Positions 57,108 to 64,000 of a stretch of 64,000 bases of DNA are shown here, piece after piece. The DNA lies in assembly GCA_003254925.1 (NCBI GenBank), contig QANZ01021267.1, forward strand, positions 57,775 through 121,774, written 5' to 3'. The notes beneath the pieces were generated by a model, which ran no database searches, was not told the DNA's origin, and saw only the letters and a list, made by a program, of their open reading frames with translations. Both the position numbers and the translations under genes were made by a program. How positions within the stretch are numbered: position 1 is the stretch's first letter; every line of letters starts with the position of its first letter. Origin of the DNA: Chamaecrista fasciculata. Lineage: Eukaryota > Streptophyta > Magnoliopsida > Fabales > Fabaceae.

Positions 57108-58038
57108 TGTTGGTAAATCACAGATCAAAGCGCGCAGCGGAAGCGAAGAAAATGAAAATAATAAAATTAAAATTAACCTTAAATGGCGCAGTGCTTGTGA
57201 TTTCCTACAGGATCCACTAGTTGAATTTAAACCGGTAAAGGAAGAAGTATACCTCAAGTGTTTCAATCGGTCCGGTTGAATGGTGCGATTCCGAAAAGTC
57301 CACTCCAAGCGTCCTTCCTCCGCCGGTAATCCACACGAACAGTTTGCTGACACCAAGGTGCTATCCTTCATTTCTTTTCTCCAAAAGAACTCGGGACTCC
57401 AATCTGCGGTTTTTGGTGATCAAGAACAATTCTTGAACCAAGACTCTAGGTGGCGCAAGAAACAAGAGCCTCTCTTGTTTTCTCTCTCAAAACCCTAGTT
57501 TTGGGACAAGTCCAATTCTCTCTCTCTCTCTCTCTTTTGGAGAAGTTCGACTTTTCTCTCTATTTTTAGGGTTAGTCAATTCTTCCTCTTGTCTCACAAA
57601 GGAAAAACACAAAACTCACTTGTGTGTCAAGTTTATGTGTAAGTCGACTTACTCCCTTAGTTATAGAGCTTGGGGAAATTTGATAATTATAATTAGTGAA
57701 TCCCTAAATCAATGGATTATCAAATTATAAAATTATGAGATTACAATAATATCACAATTTTAGGACTTGAATTCTTAATTAAAATATTACCTTAATATCT
57801 TACTTTGAATTCAAATGCAATCTTTGAGAATCAAAATGGAAGATCAAATCTTCCTTGGTCCCCACTCAAGAATGCGCCAACCTCCCCATTTTATTTTGGA
57901 ATTTAATAAATCAAAATAACATTCCTAACTCTTAGGAAGTTATAACCAACTTATTATCTTCCAACAATATTGAATTAAAATATTACCCTAATATCTTTAA
58001 TTCAAATTTTGAATCTTGAAATCAAGATCAAATCTTGA
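57108..58038 (-). repeat. Truncated 3' LTR of copy E
   Basis: The last ~930 bp of the LTR, ending TGATTTACCAACA when read on the minus strand. It is closest to copy B. After TCAAGATTTGAT it joins pol sequence directly. Confidence 0.9.
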
Positions 58039-61000
58039 AAAATGACTGAGTATGTGTTTGGTCCTTTGATGGTATCGTTGCTCCTTGGCTTGTGCAATAG
58101 CCCCGCTATTGTCACAATACAAGGTTATGGGATCAACAATGGTCGGAACCACACCAAGCTCAGAAACGAACTTTCTAATCCACACAGCCTCCTTTGTTGC
58201 ATCTGATGCTGCTATGTACTCAGAATCCGTTGTAGAATCAGCAATCGTGCTCTGCTTGGAACTCTTCCAACTCACGCTACCACCGTTCAGGAGAAACACA
58301 TATCCGGACTGCGATTTGAAATCATCTTGGTCGGTTTGAAAACTGGCGTCTGTGTAACCCTTTACACATAGCTCCTCATCAGTTCCACCGTATACCAAGA
58401 ATTCATCCTCAGTTCTCCTCAAGTACTTAAGGATGTTTTTGACAGCGGTCCAATGATCCTCACCAGGCTCTTGTTGGAACCGGCTCGTCATGCTCATGGC
58501 AAACGACACATCGGGTCGAGTACACAGCATGACATACATGATGGATCCTATTGCCGAAGCATAAGGGATTCCACTCATGCACCCTCGCTCAACAAGTGTT
58601 TTGGGACATTGTTACTTGCTCAAGGCCAAGCCATGATTCATCGGAATGAATCCCTTCTTGGAATCTTGCATACTGAACCGATTCAGTACCTTATCCAAGT
58701 ATGTACTCTGACTTAATCCAAGAAGCCTTCGAGATCTATCTCTATAGATCTTGATGCCTAGAATATAGGCAGCCTCTCCTAAGTCCTTCATTGAGAATGA
58801 TTTTCCCAACCAAGATTTTACAATCTCCAAGGTTGGAATATCATTTCCAATGAGCAATATGTCATCGACATATAGCACCAAGAACACAATTGTGCTCCCA
58901 CTAACCTTCTTGTAGACACAAGGTTCATCAGGATTTTGTGAGAAGCCAAACTCTTTGACTACTTCATCAAAACGATGATTCCAACTCCGAGAGGCTTGCT
59001 TCAATCTATAAATGGATCTCTGAAGCTTGCACACCTTTCCTGGTTCCTCTGGACATACAAACCCCTCAGGTTGTGTCATGTACACATCCTCGAGCAGCCT
59101 TCCATTAAGGAATGTTGTTTTGACGTCCATTTGCCATATCTCATAGTCGTAATATGCGGCTATGGCAAGGAGGATCCTAATGGACTTGGCCATCTCAACT
59201 GGGGAAAACGTTTCTTCATAGTCAATACCATGACGTTGAGTAAACCCCTTTGCAACTAGCCTCGCCTTGAAGACATTGACGTTGTCATCCATGTCGGTTT
59301 TCTCCTTAAAAAGCCACTTGCACCCTACGGCTTTTACACCTTCAGGTGCATCAACTAAGGTCCATACCTTGTTGTCATACATGGACTGCATCTCAGCCTT
59401 CATGGCTTCAATCCATTTCTCAGAGTTGGAATTCACGATAGCTTCTTGATAGGTGGTAGGCTCACCACGCTCCATGAGCAACACATCTTTGTTCTCAGTC
59501 ATCAAAAATCCATATCTTTGAGGCTGAAAACGTGCTCTATCAGACCTTTGTGGTTCTTGTGTTACTAGAGGAGCTTCCACAACATCTTGTGGCTCTTCTC
59601 TAATTTCCGTCTGCGCCTCTGAAGTGTCTTGTGGATCTTGAACCTCTTCAAGATCTATCTTACTCCCACTGTTTCTTTTGGAAACAAGATCCTTTTCTAG
59701 AAAGAATCCACTTCTGACTACAAACACTTTGTTGTCGGACGGGTAGTAGACATAATACCCCCTCGTTTCCTTGGGGTATCCCACAAATAGACACTTGAGG
59801 GATTTGGGAGACAGTTTATCGCTAGGCTGTTGCTTAACATAAACTTCACATCCCCAAACTTTGAGGTAAGACAAATTGGGACTCTTCCCCTTCCATATCT
59901 CATATGGTGTCTTCTCAACTGCCTTAGACGGAACAAGGTTAAGTGTGAACGCAACAACTTCTAAAGCATACCCCCAAAAGGATGGTGGAAGATCAGCTTG
60001 ACCTATCATAGATCGAACCATATTCAATAAAGTTCGATTCCTCCTCTCAGAAACACCATTCCACTGTAGAGTTCCAGGAGGAGTAAGTTGTGAGACTATC
60101 CCACAACTTCTAAGATGATCAATAAATTCTTGGCTCAAATACTCGCCTCCTCGATCAGATCGAAGGACTTTGATTTTCTTGCCAAGTTGGTTCTCTACTT
60201 CACTTTGAAATCTCTTGAACATTTCAAAAGACTCTGACTTGTGCTTCATTAGGTAGACGTAGCCATACCTACTGAAGTCGTCAGTAAATGTAATGAAGTA
60301 TGAGTAACCACCTCTAGCTTGGGTACTCATGGGCCCACATACATCACTATGTATGATTCCCAATAAGTCATACACCCTTTCACTGTTGCCAGTGAAAGGC
60401 GCCTTTGTCATCTTTCCAAGTAAACAAGAATCGCAAGCATCATATGATTCAAAATCAAATGAGCTTAGAAGTCCATCTTTATTGAGCTTCTCTAGGCGTT
60501 TCTCGTTTATATGGCCTAAACAACAATGCCAAAGGTATGTAGGATTAGATTCGCTAATCTTAATCCTTTTTGTATCAATGTTATAGATATTGTTATTACG
60601 TTGTTGATCCAATTTTAAGATGTAGTGATTATCTTGCAAATCACCATAAGCAAATAACACGTCATCTTTGTAAATTGAACATCTACCATTCCCATTCACA
60701 CAAGTAAACCCTTCCTTATCCAAATAAGAAAGTGAAATAATGTTAGAACTTAAGGACGGTACATAATAACAATTGTTCAAAAAAAAAATAAGCCTAGAGG
60801 GCAATACAAGCTCGTATGTTCCTATAGCAACAACAGCAACCCTTGCTCCATTGCCCACTCGTAGGTCCACCTCTCCCTTGTCCAACTTCCTACTGTCTCT
60901 AAGACCCTGCACATTTGTACAAATGTGAGAACCACATGCAGTATCTAATACCCAAGTGGTTGTAGAAAAATGAACACCTATAACATAGATACTTGAAGTA

Positions 61001-61851
61001 GAGGCCTCAGCGCCTTTCTTCTGCTTCTTCAGATCTTCCATATACAGCTTGCAATTCCTCATCCAGTGTCCAAGCTTCTGGCAGAAAAAGCAAACTGTAT
61101 CCTTGGCGGGCTTTGCCTTCTTGGCAGGTTGTGGGTTGGGCTTGACCGCTGGCTTGGTCTCACCAACCACGACCTTTCCATTCCTCTTTCCTTTGCCCTT
61201 CCCCTTCCCATTGTTGTTCTGAACCAACAAGACAGTGTTAGGCGCCTTCTTAATGGATGCCTCAGCAGTCTTGAGCATCCCATACAGTTCAGAAATGGAT
61301 TTCTCCATGCCATTCTTGTTGAAGTTCATGACAAACTGGTCATAACTTCTGGGCAGCGAGTTCAGGATCAAATCCGTCGCAAGCTCCGGTGCAATGGGAA
61401 ATTCCAGCCTACCAAGGTGATCTATGTACCCCTTCATCCTCAAGACGTGGGTACTCACAGATCCACCTTCTGCCATCTTGCAAGAGTGCAGAGCCTTTGT
61501 GGTCTCAAACCTCTCTTGTCGAGCCTGTTGTTGGACCATTTCCCTGAGATGTGTAACCATCTCGTAGGCCCTCGTGTTCTCCAAGTTCTTTTGGATCTCG
61601 AGAACCATGGTGGCAAACATCAGGCAAGCAACATCCACGAAATCATTGACATGCTTCTCATAAGCATCTCTCTGAGCTCTTGGAGCGTTGGCTGCAAGCT
61701 GTGCGGGAATGGGGTTTTCCAAGACGTACAGCTTCCTTTCCTGTGTGAGAACAATTCTCACATTTTAGAACTAGTCAAGGAAGTTAGTCCCAGTCAATTT
61801 ATCCTTCTCAAGGATAGATCGCAGTGACAGTGTTGAACTAGTAGTTGCCAT
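58039..61851 (-). pseudogene. gag-pol of copy E, one frame with three stops
   Basis: From the ATG at 61851-61849 a single frame runs about 1270 codons with no frameshift. Stops occur at 61773-61771 (TAG) and 61767-61765 (TAA), only 26 and 28 codons in, and at 58614-58612 (TAA) between RT and RNase H. Motifs: zinc knuckle CFFCQKLGHWMRNC, protease WVLDTACGSHICT, integrase FITFTDDFSRY, LRSDRGGEY and GVSERRNRTLLNM, RT with QMDVKTTFLNG and the YVDD box, RNase H GYTDASFQTD and YCDNSGAIA. The last ~65 residues are lost to the deletion at 58038. The 1049-codon open part (61761-58612) is the best-preserved Pol in the window, but the early stops block its translation. Confidence 0.95.
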
Positions 61852-62029
61852 ATGATTCTACAATTTAAGATATGAAAGTTGATTAGATACATCCACCATT
61901 TTATAAAACCCAGTAAAATTTATTATTAGTGGCTAAGACCCATATTTACCAAAGTTTACCGTCGCGGAGGGTGATCATGCACCCTTACCAATCACATCTC
62001 ATGTGACTCTTAGATCTTTATGGGACTGT
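61852..62029 (-). other. Leader of copy E, gag-proximal part
   Basis: It matches 50640-50865 of copy D in reverse, including the CATGATCACCCTCCGCGACGG form of the repeated leader motif (61964-61980). It is interrupted at 62030. Confidence 0.9.
62025..62029. repeat. Left target duplication ACTGT of copy F
   Basis: ACTGT before the LTR and again at 63506-63510. The uninterrupted leader of copy D reads GATACAGTCCC in the opposite sense, which confirms the insertion point. Confidence 0.95.
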
Positions 62030-63505
62030 TGTTGGAGATTGTGCACTAGGGCCAATCGTTTTATGTAAATATGTTGTGAACATATTATTGATTTATGGAA
62101 GATAAATTAATGTGTTATCATGTTATTAGCATGTTTACTATGATAACATCCATGATTAATTATGAGATAATTAATCTAAATCTGTCCCTGGTCGATTATT
62201 TTTGTGGGAACAAAAATGAAACAAGACCAGCATGACCTCGGTGCATGAGAAGCACGCACTAGATGCTGGGACGAGAGTCATGGTGCAATTACGTAAGGTG
62301 GTTACGAGTTGCTGGACTGACCCGGAGAGTCCTGCATGGGTTTAGTCATCAGCTTGCCTCTCCTAGTACGCCTGTAGCGATGCCTTAGACCTGAGGTCAT
62401 CATTATTCNNNNNNNNNNNNNNNNNNNNNNNNNNNNNNNNNNNNNNNNNNNNNNNNNNNNNNNNNNNNNNNNNNNNNNNNNNNNNNNNNNNNNNNNNNNN
62501 NNNNNNNNNNNNNNNNNNNNNNNNNNNNNNNNNNNNNNNNNNNNNNNNNNNNNNNNNNNNNNNNNNNNNNNNNNNNNNNNNNNNNNNNNNNNNNNNNNNN
62601 NNNNNNNNNNNNNNNNNNNNNNNNNNNNNNNNNNNNNNNNNNNNNNNNNNNNNNNNNNNNNNNNNNNNNNNNNNNNNNNNNNNNNNNNNNNNNNNNNNNN
62701 NNNNNNNNNNNNNNNNNNNNNNNNNNNNNNNNNNNNNNNNNNNNNNNNNNNNNNNNNNNNNNNNNNNNNNNNNNNNNNNNNNNNNNNNNNNNNNNNNNNN
62801 NNNNNNNNNNNNNNNNNNNNNNNNNNNNNNNNNNNNNNNNNNNNNNNNNNNNNNNNNNNNNNNNNNNNNNNNNNNNNNNNNNNNNNNNNNNNNNNNNNNN
62901 NNNNNNNNNNNNNNNNNNNNNNNNNNNNNNNNNNNNNNNNNNNNNNNNNNNNNNNNNNNNNNNNNNNNNNNNNNNNNNNNNNNNNNNNNNNNNNNNNNNN
63001 NNNNNNNNNNNNNNNNNNNNTTTTCCTCCTAAGAGTTAGAGAGAGAAAATATTCCTTTGCACACACACAGAGAAAATCGACTTTCTCTAAGAGTTAGAGA
63101 ATTTCGACTTTAGCTCTGTAATTAGGGTTTGAGAGAAGAATAGGCAAGAAGGAGTTCTTGTGGGGGGATTCTTCTAAGCGCCACCTCAGTTGCTGATTCA
63201 AGAAGGAGTTCTTGAAGTCAGAGGTCTGTAGATTGGTCCCTGATTCTTTTGGAGAAAAGAATTGGAGGCTAGCACCTCGGTGTTCAAAGAAACTGTTCGT
63301 GTGGATTACTGGAAGAGGGAGAACTCTGGGAGTGGACTCCGTGGAACACGCCCCGTTCAACCATCAGATTGAAAGATTGAGGTATAACACTAACCAAAAG
63401 TTTTAAATTCTGCTAGCGGATCCGTTCGGGAATCATAGGACCTAGGCGTTTTTATTATTTTATTTTTTTTGCTTCCGCTGCCTTAGGCGCCTAGGATTCC
63501 CAACA
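62030..63505 (+). mobile_element. Nested LTR insertion, copy F, with assembly gap
   Basis: It begins TGTTGGAGATTGTGCACTAG and ends GGATTCCCAACA, with a perfect 5-bp duplication. Only the two ends are sequenced, because 612 undetermined bases lie between. The visible 5' part (379 bp) and 3' part (485 bp) are one LTR's worth, so a solo LTR is the simplest reading. If the gap size is not real, a whole element could be hidden. The 3' part differs from other copies (CCTTAGGCGCCTAGGATTCC). Confidence 0.9.
62409..63020. other. Assembly gap (612 N)
   Basis: Run of undetermined bases inside the nested LTR. The long translated frame across it is meaningless. Confidence 1.
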
Positions 63506-63510
63506 ACTGT

Positions 63511-64000
63511 ATCATCATATGATACTTATTACGACATGTTTATCCCATCTAATGCCTTGAGGTCCAAATCTGATTTGATAACCCCATTAAGTCACACAAT
63601 AAAACTTGTGAATGGCTAGGCTCAAAACAACGAAGCTGAAGCCCGACCCCATATCTTCAAGGCCCACTAAACACGTGTCGCGGAGGGCGATCACCGCACC
63701 TAGCAAACCAAGACTTCAACGAGGCATTGCGTTGAATTTCCCATTCACCCGTGTCTCCTCAAGGTCAAGGTAGATACGTGTCGCGGAGGGCGATCACCGC
63801 TCTACGATGAACAAGATTTTAACAGGGTGTTTTGTTGATGGCATTAAAACTTAAGATTTTTTTTAAAAGGGTTCAATTTTTAATGTTCCGTTTTAGTTCA
63901 ATTTTAAACTAATTTTAAAATTAAACGAGTGTGCCAAGTGTTTATTTCCCCATGTATCATATACATATAAACACATGCACGGATTTTGTATCTCATACAA
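63511..64000 (-). other. Leader of copy E, continued
   Basis: Resumes the leader interrupted at 62030, matching about 50120-50640 of copy D in reverse. It has two GTGTCGCGGAGGGCGATCACCG blocks (near 63676 and 63778) and TGTATCATATACATA/TTGTATCTCATACAA dyads at the window end. Confidence 0.9.

Larger units (their letters stand above)
57108..64000 (-). mobile_element. Copia retrotransposon copy E, reverse, running off the window
   Basis: Minus-strand element of the same family: outer end of the 3' LTR at 57108, gag-pol (61851 down to 58039), leader (61852-62029 and 63511-64000), and the 5' LTR beyond the window. A deletion at 58038/58039 removed the start of the 3' LTR and the end of pol, roughly 1.3 kb. 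Its leader is split by a nested LTR of the related copy F. The left target duplication would be TATGG (57103-57107); its partner is outside the window. Confidence 0.93.

Noticed and set aside
61066-61827. 253-codon plus-strand frame and other long frames opposite copia gag-pol
   Set aside because: Shadow of the well-preserved minus-strand polyprotein.
62302-63066. A 254-codon minus-strand frame
   Set aside because: It runs through the 612 undetermined bases, so the open frame is an artefact.
1-64000. A defence, biosynthetic or other multi-gene system
   Set aside because: The four host genes belong to unrelated pathways and lie far apart with transposons between them; nothing supports co-function.

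Overview
This window is nuclear DNA of a flowering plant, most likely a eudicot. It has compact host genes with short AT-rich GT-AG introns, a plastid-targeted dihydroxy-acid dehydratase, a plant-type OTU protease, a DUF868 protein and an S-protein homologue, all set in a sea of LTR retrotransposons, a LINE fragment and MITEs. I cannot name the species. I saw no prokaryotic system, CRISPR array, rRNA or tRNA gene.

Layout. 1-4665: three partial copies of a tandem repeat of about 1.9-2.1 kb, each carrying a pair of GC-rich hairpins. 4666-5595: truncated long LTR. 5596-7610: a second tandem array (about 330-390 bp units, two with long hairpins). 8100-8690: probable Ty3/gypsy LTR remnant, hit by a 5'-truncated LINE (8709-9570) with an open RNase H frame and a 14-bp target duplication. 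10830-11322: broken basic-7S-globulin/EDGP-like aspartic protease pseudogene. 11651-17145 (minus): 14-exon dihydroxy-acid dehydratase gene; splice sites chosen by hand give an unbroken 615-aa protein. 17422-17988: MITE in its upstream region. 18.5-24.7 kb: retroelement remnants, a full-length LTR and an oppositely oriented leader-PBS-LTR block of the same copia family. 24.7-28 kb: AT-rich DNA. 28207-28635 (minus): intact secreted S-protein homologue, next to a decayed copia integrase. 30382-40443 (minus): 10-coding-exon OTU deubiquitinase gene (368 aa) whose introns hold three MITEs and two retroelement remnants. 42965-43873 (plus): intronless DUF868 gene lying between inverted 121-bp repeats. 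45920-46369: MITE with a perfect 9-bp duplication. 46650-64000: nested copia elements.

The main mobile family is a Ty1/copia element with unusually long LTRs of about 2.1 kb. A complete copy (47231-56997, duplication GTCAG) sits inside a decayed minus-strand copia fragment. A second copy, in reverse, runs from 57108 past the window end and contains a further nested LTR (62030-63505, duplication ACTGT) with a 612-base assembly gap. Each copy has only a few lesions: two compensating 2-bp indels plus a stop in one, three stops in the other. Both are relatively young but dead.

The four host genes are functionally unrelated: branched-chain amino-acid synthesis, ubiquitin editing, a secreted signalling-type peptide and an uncharacterised plant family. 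Nothing suggests they act as one system. The most unusual material is in the non-coding repeats: the hairpin-bearing tandem arrays, the short dyad series and the repeated GATCGCCCTCAGCGACACGT-type motif in the copia leader, and the inverted-repeat setting of the DUF868 gene.
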